This document shows, piece by piece, positions 33,535-43,200 of a stretch of DNA of 64,000 nt. Position numbers and translations under genes: made by a program. The notes under the pieces were generated by a model. The model made no database searches, was not told the DNA's origin, and was given only the letters and a program-made list of their open reading frames with translations. Positions within the stretch are counted from its first letter, which is position 1. Each line of letters starts with the position of its first letter. Origin of the DNA: Bacteroidota bacterium. GTDB taxonomy: Bacteria > Bacteroidota > Bacteroidia > UKL13-3. Location: contig JAIYCU010000024.1 of the NCBI GenBank assembly GCA_027487835.1, positions 1 through 64,000 of the forward strand. Reading direction: 5' to 3'.

Positions 33535-35772
33535 ATGCAAAAGTCGTTTTTGTTGCCATTGCCGGGGATTGAAAATTTCAGAAGAGATTTACCCGCATCC
33601 TTGGCCTTATTTATAGTTGCCATTCCGCTTTGTCTAGGCATTGCGCATGCCTCTGGCGCTCCTTTATTAGCTGGATTATTATCAGGTGTTATCGGGGGCA
33701 TTGTAGTGGGTTATTTTAGTGATTCTAACTTAAGTGTGAGTGGTCCTGCTGCCGGTTTAACATCCATTTGCTTAATTGCAATAGGAGAGCTGGGCAGTTT
33801 TCAGGGATTGGTAACAGCGGTATTATTTGCAGGAATTTTTCAGATTGTATTGGGCTTATTAAGGTTGGGTTTTGTGGCTAATTATATTCCAAGTTCTGTT
33901 ATAAAAGGAATGTTAGCAGCTATTGGTTTGACCCTAATTTTGAAACAGTTTCCCCATTTGATTGGCTTCGATTCTGAATCCATGGGTGTTGAAGAGTTTA
34001 CCATTAACGAATATGATTTAGCGAATGAAAAGGAGCTTGGTTCAAAAAGAGATGATAATACGTTTATGCATTTATATCACTCGTTTAGCTACCTAAATTA
34101 TTCAATTATGTTTATCGGATTATTGAGTTTATCGGTACTAATAGTTTGGGATGCATTTTTTGGGAAGCGGTTTAAAAGCATTCCAGGCTCTTTGATTGCC
34201 GTAGTAATTTCTACTTTGGTAGGGGCGTTGTTTCAGCAAATCTTGCCAGCTGGTAAAATTACTGCTGACCATTTTGTTTCTATTCCTACTATCGAGTTTA
34301 ACGCAGGCTTTCAAAAGTATTTCACCTTGCCGAGTTTTTCTTTTCTTAATAATTTGATGTTTTATAAAGTAAGTTTAACTATTGCCATTGTAGCCTCCTT
34401 AGAAAGTTTACTATCAATTGAAGCCATTGAGAAATTAGATCCAGAAAAGCAACATGTAAACCCCAATAGGGAGTTATTGGCACAAGGAATTGGAAATACC
34501 TTAAGCGGTTTGTTAGGAGCCATTCCAATTACAGCAGTTATTGTAAGAGGCACTGTGAATATTTCAGCAGGAGCAAAATCCAAATATTCTGCCATGCTGC
34601 ATGGGGTTTTTATATTATTAGCAGTTTTATTTTTAGTAGCTGTAATCAACAAAATCCCTTTGGCAGCCTTAGCAGCGGTGTTGTGTTATACTGGTTATAA
34701 ACTAATAAAGCCAAAACTATTTATTGAGCAGTATCAAAAAACCTATTTGCATTTTATTCCCTTTGTTGTAACAATTATTGGCATTGTACTAACAGATTTA
34801 CTCATAGGTGTGCTCATTGGATTAGTAATTTCTGTGTTATTTATTGTGATTGAAAATTATCGTGCACCTGTTCTAAGGGTTTTTGATTTAGGGTTAAGAA
34901 AGAAAATATTACTTGGCGAGACTGTTTCATTTCTTCATAAAAATAAAGTTATTCAAGCCTTAGAGGCAATAGAGCCCAATTCAACATTAGAAATAGACGG
35001 GTCAAGAGCCCAATTCATAGACCAAGATATCTTAGATTATTTTGAAGAATTTAGGATAAGTTGTAAGCAAAAAGGTATAAATTTACGAATCATAGGAATA
35101 AGAGATATGCAGCACCATAATCAAGAACTCAACGAAGAAATTGAAGCATCCTACCGCAAGTTATTTGAAAATAATAAAAAGTGGGTAGATAATAAATTAA
35201 AGGCAGACCCAGAATACTTCAAGAAGCTAACAAAAGGACAAAGCCCAGAATACCTTTTTATTGGATGCAGTGACAGCAGGGTTCCTGCCAATGAAATTAC
35301 AGGCACAGACCCAGGTGAAATGTTTGTTCACAGAAATATCGCCAATTTGGTTGTAAATACTGACATGAATATTTTATCTGTTATTCAATATTCTGTAGAG
35401 GTGCTAAACGTAAAACATATTATTGTATGCGGTCATTATGGGTGTGGAGGTGTTAAAGCGGCAATGGATGATCATACCCATGGGTTAATCGATAAATGGC
35501 TCAGGAACATTAAAGATGTTTACCGAATGCATGAAGAGGAGTTTTCTAAAATTCATAATGAAGAACAAAGGCACCGTACTTTAGTCGAGTTAAATGTGAA
35601 AGAGCAAGTATTTAATTTAATGAAAACCTCTTATGTTCAAAAGAATAGGCAATTGTATGGCTTTCCTCAGGTGCATGGTTGGGTCTATGATTTATCCGAA
35701 GGAATTATCAATGATTTAAAAATTGATGTCGACCGCGATTTAGCTGATCACCAGATTTATAAAATAAATTAA
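33535..35772 (+). CDS. SulP anion transporter fused to beta-carbonic anhydrase
   Basis: 745 residues. Residues 1-450 or so form a SulP/SLC26 transporter with about 12 membrane segments (FRRDLPASLALFIVAIPLCLGIAHASGAP; NLSVSGPAAGLTSI). A STAS-like segment follows (TLEIDGSRAQFIDQDILDYF). The C-terminal 220 residues are a beta-carbonic anhydrase with zinc ligands Cys near 578 and His/Cys near 633 and 636 (GCSDSR; GHYGCGG). The Asp-Arg pair is intact, so the enzyme is probably active. The fusion suggests bicarbonate transport coupled to CO2/bicarbonate interconversion; sulfate transport is the alternative. Confidence 0.93.
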   Translation: MQKSFLLPLPGIENFRRDLPASLALFIVAIPLCLGIAHASGAPLLAGLLSGVIGGIVVGYFSDSNLSVSGPAAGLTSICLIAIGELGSFQGLVTAVLFAGIFQIVLGLLRLGFVANYIPSSVIKGMLAAIGLTLILKQFPHLIGFDSESMGVEEFTINEYDLANEKELGSKRDDNTFMHLYHSFSYLNYSIMFIGLLSLSVLIVWDAFFGKRFKSIPGSLIAVVISTLVGALFQQILPAGKITADHFVSIPTIEFNAGFQKYFTLPSFSFLNNLMFYKVSLTIAIVASLESLLSIEAIEKLDPEKQHVNPNRELLAQGIGNTLSGLLGAIPITAVIVRGTVNISAGAKSKYSAMLHGVFILLAVLFLVAVINKIPLAALAAVLCYTGYKLIKPKLFIEQYQKTYLHFIPFVVTIIGIVLTDLLIGVLIGLVISVLFIVIENYRAPVLRVFDLGLRKKILLGETVSFLHKNKVIQALEAIEPNSTLEIDGSRAQFIDQDILDYFEEFRISCKQKGINLRIIGIRDMQHHNQELNEEIEASYRKLFENNKKWVDNKLKADPEYFKKLTKGQSPEYLFIGCSDSRVPANEITGTDPGEMFVHRNIANLVVNTDMNILSVIQYSVEVLNVKHIIVCGHYGCGGVKAAMDDHTHGLIDKWLRNIKDVYRMHEEEFSKIHNEEQRHRTLVELNVKEQVFNLMKTSYVQKNRQLYGFPQVHGWVYDLSEGIINDLKIDVDRDLADHQIYKIN

Positions 35773-35836
35773 GTCAAATTTTTGAAACATTTTAAAGTTC
35801 GTTTGTTTATTAAGTGATGAAGAATCATATTTGATT

Positions 35837-36223
35837 ATGCGTACTTCTATAACCAATGATATAAAAGTTATGGTAGAAACAGCCTACCAGAACGACCAAT
35901 ATTCTGCATTTAAGTCGCAGCATATGTTTGCGTATAGAATTTCCATTGTGAACCAAGGTGATTTTACCATTAGATTATTGAGGCGTCATTGGCACATCAT
36001 TGATTCTGTTTTTGGCCATTCAGAAGTAGAAGGGGAAGGCGTTGTAGGATTGCAACCCATTTTAGAACCAGGTGAAACGCACCAATACGTTTCTGGTTGT
36101 TCTCTATCTTCACCAATAGGTAAGATGTTTGGAACCTATTTAATGGAAAGACAACTTGATGGTAAACAATTTACAGTAGAAATTCCTGAATTTGTTTTAC
36201 AGGTACCATATTTATCAAATTAG
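35837..36223 (+). CDS. apaG: Co2+/Mg2+ efflux protein ApaG
   Basis: 128 residues from the ATG at 35837; a TTG two codons earlier is in frame. It is an ApaG domain: FAYRISIVNQGDFTIRLLRRHWHIID, then GEGVVGLQPILEPGETHQYVSGCSL, then GTYLM. The family has a fibronectin III-like fold; the molecular function is poorly known despite the name. The stop codon overlaps that of the convergent MORN-like gene. Confidence 0.93.
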   Translation: MRTSITNDIKVMVETAYQNDQYSAFKSQHMFAYRISIVNQGDFTIRLLRRHWHIIDSVFGHSEVEGEGVVGLQPILEPGETHQYVSGCSLSSPIGKMFGTYLMERQLDGKQFTVEIPEFVLQVPYLSN

Positions 36224-36570
36224 TGCTTGCAATTGCAGCCTTTGTAAAGAATTTCTTTGCCATCCTTGTCTATGAACTTCGTTTTTTGTTGTTTTTCGTT
36301 GTAAAAAACTTGCCAAACCGCTACCCCATTTCTGTATTTAATTCTTAGTTCAAGCCATCCGCTAGGGTTATAAAATAACCAAGTACCTAGTCTTTTACCT
36401 GCAAGCATTTTACCTTTTTCTTTTACTTTTCCATTTGGGTATAGTAATTTAATATGTTCTTTTTTAGCGGTTTGAGCCAATAGTTGTTGCGGGATTTGAA
36501 TTAAAATTAGGTTCAAAACGAAACCTAAAAAAAAGGACTTTGAAATATTGAAATAGGGCACATTATTCAT
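36220..36570 (-). CDS. Secreted MORN-repeat-like small protein
   Basis: 116 residues. A hydrophobic N-terminal segment (FFLGFVLNLILIQIPQQLLAQ) is probably a signal peptide. The mature part has MORN-like units (LLYPNGKVKEKGKMLAGKRLGTWLFYNPSGWLELRIKYRNG) like those of the YwqK-type family, and ends in CNCKH. Function unknown. It is convergent with apaG, with the stop codons overlapping by two bases. Confidence 0.72.
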   Translation of the reverse strand: MNNVPYFNISKSFFLGFVLNLILIQIPQQLLAQTAKKEHIKLLYPNGKVKEKGKMLAGKRLGTWLFYNPSGWLELRIKYRNGVAVWQVFYNEKQQKTKFIDKDGKEILYKGCNCKH

Positions 36571-36662
36571 TATACAAATAAATAAAATAAACTAAAAAAA
36601 ATTGACCTATTCTCAAAATCAAAAAATATGCTATTTTGCGTGCTTAGCAAATTAATTGGCCA

Positions 36663-37247
36663 ATGATTGTTCACTTAAACGGAAAAGTTTCCTTGCGCTC
36701 CCCAGCCTTCATGGTAATTGAATGCGCAGGGGTTGGGTATGGTGTGCAAATTTCATTGAATACCTATGAACAAATTGGCGAAGTAAAGGAGCTTAAGTTG
36801 TTAACTTATCTTTCCATCAAAGAGGATAGTCATACATTGTATGGATTCTATGATGAAGAAGAGCGCCAATTGTTTATTCATCTTATTGCAGTAAACGGGG
36901 TTGGCACAAACACTGCCCGAATGATTTTATCAAGTTTAAAACCTGCTGAGATTAAATCTGCCATTCTCAGCGGAAATTGGACTTTATTAAAAACCATTAA
37001 GGGAATTGGTCCTAAAACTGCGCAAAGGTTAGTTATTGAACTTCAAGATAAACTAAAGAAGTCAGAATCAACGGATGGTTTGCAGTCAAATACCTATACT
37101 TCACCCGCTTTTGAAGAAGCGCTTTCTGCTTTAATTACGCTTGGCTTTAATAAGGCTGAAGCGGAAAAGAGTTTATTAAAAGTAAAGCAACAAAACCCGG
37201 ATAGCAGCGTTGAGCAACTTGTCAAATTAACTTTAAAAAATCTCTGA
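36663..37247 (+). CDS. ruvA: Holliday junction branch migration protein RuvA
   Basis: 194 residues, normal length. It has an N-terminal OB domain (MIVHLNGKVSLRSPAFMVIECAGVGYGVQIS), tandem helix-hairpin-helix motifs (LIAVNGVGTNTARMIL; LKTIKGIGPKTAQRLVIEL) and the C-terminal RuvB-binding domain (ALSALITLGFNKAEAEKSL). It binds Holliday junctions and loads RuvB. sprA starts 17 bases downstream. Confidence 0.97.
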   Translation: MIVHLNGKVSLRSPAFMVIECAGVGYGVQISLNTYEQIGEVKELKLLTYLSIKEDSHTLYGFYDEEERQLFIHLIAVNGVGTNTARMILSSLKPAEIKSAILSGNWTLLKTIKGIGPKTAQRLVIELQDKLKKSESTDGLQSNTYTSPAFEEALSALITLGFNKAEAEKSLLKVKQQNPDSSVEQLVKLTLKNL

Positions 37248-37264
37248 ATGGCATAACTTCTACT

Positions 37265-40200
37265 TTGTTCGGTAGCATTAAAATTAAATACATTAGATTT
37301 CTAATTCTGTTGGCCCTGCTTATTAATATTGCTTGGCCTGGCGGTTTACGCTCTGCTCCCAGACGCGTTAGGGATTTTTATTTACTGCCGCCAGATAGTA
37401 TTAATAAAGATACTTCAAAGCTGGTAATGCCCTATCCAATAAGGGATAAGAAGTCTTATGAAACCGAAGGCAAGCGACATCCTTTGGATTTAAACGATCC
37501 CGAAGTAATTAAAAACCAGTATAAGCTGGATCCTGAAAATTATAGATATGATAAGTCGAGTAAAATTGGCGAATTAGACTATAAGCTCCCCTCTTCTAAT
37601 GGTATTTCAAACCAAATCAGAGAAGATGGTAATAGAATCAATAGAGATTATTTTAGACAACGTTCGCAAGCCAATAATTTTACGAAAGGCACGGGCGTTC
37701 TGCCGCCCATTAGCATCAATAGTAAAATTGTAGATAGAATTTTTGGCAGTGGGGTAATTGATATAAGGCCGCGAGGTACAGCAGAAATAATTTTTGCAGG
37801 AAATTTTAACCGTGTACAGAATCCTGCATTTTCTCAAAGGCAGCAAAGGACGGGGCAGTTTGATTTTCGTCAGAAAATTCAGTTGAATGTTTCTGGTCAA
37901 GTAGGCGACAAGTTAAAGGTTAACATGAACTACGACACCGAAGCAACCTTTGAATTTGAAAATCAAATGAAGCTTGATTTTGCTGGAAAAGAAGATGATA
38001 TCATTAAGAAAATAGAGCTTGGAAACGTAGGGCTACCTTTAAACACAACGCTCATTCAAGGAAGTCAAAGCCTTTTTGGTGTTAAAACCACCATGCAATT
38101 TGGCAAACTCACTGTAACCAGCGTTTTTACCCAGCAACGTGGGAAAACCCAAGAAACAGAATTAAATGGCGGGACAACCACTACTAAATTTGATATTCAA
38201 TGTGATAATTATGACATGAATCGTCATTATTTTCTAGCACATTACTTTAGAGATAACTATGAAAGTTGGCTAAGAAATCTTCCTTTTATTGGTTCGCCAG
38301 TTGTGATTACTAGGGTAGAGGTTTGGGTAACCAATCGAAGTGGTTCTTTTGAACAGTCTAGGGATGTTATTGGCTTTACAGACCTTGGCGAATCAACTCG
38401 TTTAGATAACAAATATTGGCGGGTAAATGCAGGTATTGCCGTGGGTAATGGGGTCAATAATTTATATGACCCTACCAATACCAATACCTATTTAAATGGT
38501 TTTGGAAATGCAACTGATGCCTCAAAATTTAGAGCGAGTTACCAAATAGAGAACAAGTTATTAGAAGATTTATCAACTACAGGTTTAAAACCGATATCGC
38601 AATACCAGATGGTAAATTTTGCCCGTCAATTGGGGCCTAATGAATTTACTTTTAACCCAAGATTAGGGTATATTTCTTTGAACCAAGCTTTAAATAATGA
38701 TGACGTTTTAAACGTAGCTTATGAAGGAACCATTAATGGAATTCCATTTAAAGTTGGTGATTTTAGTCAAGATGTGCCAAGAAATACCACAGCCCCTGAG
38801 GTATTATTTCTTAAGATGTTAAAGGGACCTTCTTTACGACCAGATTTGCCAGTGTGGGATTTGATGATGAAAAATGTTTACGCCCTCGGTTCATTTAATA
38901 TTCAAGCAAAAGAATTTAGGCTGAACCTAGCCTATGCTGATGACCCGAGTGGTAGTGATTTATTTTACTTGCCAATTAAGGGTGAGCCGCTTATTAGCAA
39001 TCTCCCCTTGTTGAATGTTTTTAATGTAGACAATTTGAATACACAGCAAGAACGTGTATCGGATGGACTTTTTGATTTTATTGAAGGGGTAACGGTAAAC
39101 TCACAATCAGGAAGAATTTTCTTGCCTACTGTTGAGCCGTTTGGATCTTACTTAGCCGCGAAGTTTAGGAATGATCCAACCCTTGCTGGTTATTATTGTT
39201 TCTTTTCTCTTTATGATTCCACTAGGTTCTCCGCTATTCAACAACCTCAATTCAATAAATTCTTTTTACGTGGTTCTTACCAAGGTTCTTCTACCAATGA
39301 AATCCCTTTAGGTTCAACTAATGTGCCACGAGGTTCGGTGAGGGTAACAGCTAATGGAGCACCCCTTGTTGAAAACCAAGACTATATTGTAGATTATAAT
39401 TTAGGACGCGTAAAAATTGTAAACTCTGCACTACTCAATTCAGGCGCATCTATTAAAGTATCTTCAGAAAGCAACAACCTTTTTCAAATTCAACAAAAGA
39501 GTTTATTAGGCGCACGATTTGATTATAAATATAATCCAGATTTGATTTTAGGGGGTACGTTTATGTATTTAAATGAACGCCCATTAACGCCAAAAGTAAA
39601 CATTGGTGAAGAACCTATTTCTAATATAGTAATTGGGGTTGATGGAACTTGGACAAAGCAAAGCAGGATGATTACTAAGTTGGTTGATAAATTGCCATTT
39701 ATTGAAACCAAGGAACCTTCAAGTATTACAATTTCTGGTGAATATGCGCGTTTAATTCCAGGCGTTCAAAGAGCTTTGAGTCAAGGAGGAACAGCATATC
39801 TCGACGATTTTGAAGGTGCTGAAACACCTTTTGATTTAAGAATGGGAAATGGATGGGCATTGGCAAGTACACCACAAGGCCAGGCAGATAACTTTCCAGA
39901 GGGGTCAGAATTAAATAGCTTAGCCTATGGATTTAAGCGGGCAAATTTAGCTTGGTATACCATAGCCACTACTTTTTACCGCAACGATGCATTTACACCA
40001 GCGCATATTAAAGAAGATCCAAGCATCCTTTCTAACCACGCTTCGCGCGAGGTATTGCAGCAAGACGTTTTTAGAAATAAGCAAATTCAACAAGGTTTAC
40101 CTACCACGCTTGTTACCTTTGACCTTTCTTTTTTTCCTAAAGAACGTGGACCTTATAATTATAATGTTACTGATTTAAATGCAGATGGGACTTTAAATAA

Positions 40201-43200
40201 TCCTAAGTCTAATTGGGGTGGTATCATGCGTAAAATTGATCAAAACGATTTTGAGCAGGCCAATATTGATTATATTGAAATGTGGGTTATGGACCCATTT
40301 GCTGATAAACCTGCGAGCGTTGATAAAGGTTACCTATACATAAATCTCGGAAATATTTCTGAAGATATCCTACGGGATAACCGTCGTGTAGCTGAGAACG
40401 GCCTTCCCAAAAATAATAATGCAGACCAAACAGAAACTGCTGATACCACGGTTTGGGGCCGAGTGCCAAGATTGCCTGTGATAAATTATGCCTTTGACGC
40501 TGATGCCAATATTAGAGCTAACCAAGATATTGGGCTAGATGGATTTAATGACCAGGCAGAAAGACAATTTTTTGCCCAATCATATGTGCAGCAAGTTTTA
40601 AATAAATTTGGTCCAACCTCTACAGCCTATAACAATGCAAACAGCGACCCTTCCAATGATAATTACCATTATTATTTAGGTTCAGATTACAATGATTCAA
40701 ACTTCAATGTTCTGGAACGTTATAAAAGGTTTAATCGCCATCAGGGTAACTCACCAACAGTAGACCAATCGCCAGAAAATTATCCTACAGCTGCCACGAA
40801 TATCCCAGATAATGAAGACTTGAATAGGGATTATACCGTAAATGGGGTTGAGGAATATTTTCAATATAAAATTGAAATTGCACGAGATGCATTTGTAATT
40901 GGCAGAAATTATGTAACCGATACGCTTACGGCTTCAGTAAAGTTTAATAATGGAGATAGAGCCTTAGAAAAATGGTATCAATTAAAGGTACCTATACGTG
41001 AGTTTGAACGAAAAGTTGGCGAAATAAACGACTTTAAATCTATTCGATTTATTAGGGTTTATATGAAAGGTTTTGAAGAACCTACTGTAATTCGTTTTGC
41101 GAGTATGCAATTGGTTCGAGCCGATTGGAGAAAATACCTTAATAATTTAAAAGCTGGCGGAGAACACAGGCCAATTGACCCTACAGACAATACACAGTTT
41201 GTAGTATCTACTGTTAATATTGAAGAGAATGGAGGCAGAAAGCCTATCATATATGTTGAACCGCCTGGCATTCAGCGCGAAGTTGATTTTAGTTCGCCAA
41301 ATCCAATTAAGCAAAATGAACAATCCCTAAGTTTGCTTACTTGTAATTTAAAGGATGGGGATGCACGTGGCGTGTTTAAGAATTCTAATGTAGATTTAAG
41401 ACAATATAAACGTCTTAGAATGTTTCTTCATGCTGAAGGTTCAGAAATGAAGAATGGAGAGTTAACGGCATTTATTAGGTTTGGTACCGATTTAACTAAC
41501 AACTATTATGAATATGAAATTCCTTTAAATTTTACCCCACTTAACGCTAGCGACCCTAATGCCATTTGGCCGTTGGAAAACGAAATGGATATCATTTTGG
41601 AAGAGTTTATTAATACCAAGATTGCTCGTACAAATGCTGGATTTGCTTTTACAGCGCCATACTCAAGGCAGGTAGGTGTTGGTACCTATACCGTAGTGGG
41701 TATGCCAGATTATAGCCAAGTAAGGACAATGATGTTAGGTGTTAGAAATCCAAAGCGCCGCCCGGGAAGTACAACTGATGATGGTTTACCAAAATGTGCA
41801 GAGGTATGGTTTAATGAATTACGCATGACTGAATTTAGCACGCGTGGCGGAGATGCTGCCGTTGGACGTGTTTTGGCAAAACTCGCAGATTTTGGAAATG
41901 TTCAATTGAGCGGCTCATACAGAAGTGTGGGTTATGGAGGAATTGATAAAAAATTATTAGAACGAAATCTGAGTGATGACTATTCGTATGATTTTCAAAC
42001 AAACTTTGAATTAGGAAAATTTTTTCCAAAGAAATCTGGGATTTCAATTCCTTTCTTTTTCTCTTACGGCAATACTTTAATTAGGCCCTTTTATAATCCA
42101 CTTAATCCAGATACTAGGTTGCAAAAGGAAATTGATGAAACCACAAACCAAGAACGGGCCGACCAAATAAGCAGGGCTGCTGATGATTTTGCTTTGCGAA
42201 GGAGCTTTAATTTTACCAATGTTAGAAAGAATAGGGTCGGCGCTAAACAAGCCTTTCCTTGGGATGTAGAGAATTTTAATTTTACTTATTCATATACCGA
42301 AACCTTTAGACGCAACCAAACCCTAAGTTTTAATTCTCTAAAAAACTATAAAGGGATTTTAGGCTATAATTACACTTTTGTGAACAAGCCAGTTGAGCCA
42401 TTTAAGTCCATTAAAAATAAGAACTTAGAGCTAATTAAGGATTTTAATTTTAATTATCTACCTGCCAGCTGGGGCTTTAGAGTAGAGGCAGATAGAAGAT
42501 ATGGTGAATTGTTGAACCGAAATAATGATAGCAGGGAAACAGAACTTCCTATTTTGTATGATAAGATGTTTACTATGCGCAGGAATTATGAATTTAGGTA
42601 CGACTTAACGCGGAATATTAAATTCAATTTCAATGGAACTGCTGATGCACGTGTTGATGAGCCCAATGGAAGAATTGCAGAGGATACACCTGAAAAACGT
42701 GATACCATCCGACAGAATTTTTTAAATGGAGGGAGATTAACCAGATACGACCAAACAGCTCAAGCCAATGTAAACATTCCTATAAACAAGATTCCTTACA
42801 TGCAATGGGTTAGCCAATTAACCTATAATTACAATGTAAATTATCTTTGGACGCAGGCGCCACCAGCTGCTGATAGTTTGGGTAATACTATCCAAAACTC
42901 TCAACAACAACAATGGAACTTGAGTTTAAATTTTGTTCAACTTTATAATAAGTTTGGCATCTATCGCAGAATTACTAATCCCAAAGGTGCATCCCAAAAG
43001 CCTAAAGCGCCACAAACCTTAAGCGCAGATTCAAAGGACGAAAGCAAAGACAAGAAGAAAAAAGGTGAGGAAACAAGTAAGAAGGTTTCTCCTTTTGTAG
43101 CTTTTCCTATCCGACTATTAACAAGTTTAAAGAATGTGAGCGGAAGCTATTCTACCACCGCTGGCTCTATTTTGCCAGGATTCAATCCAACCCCACAGTA

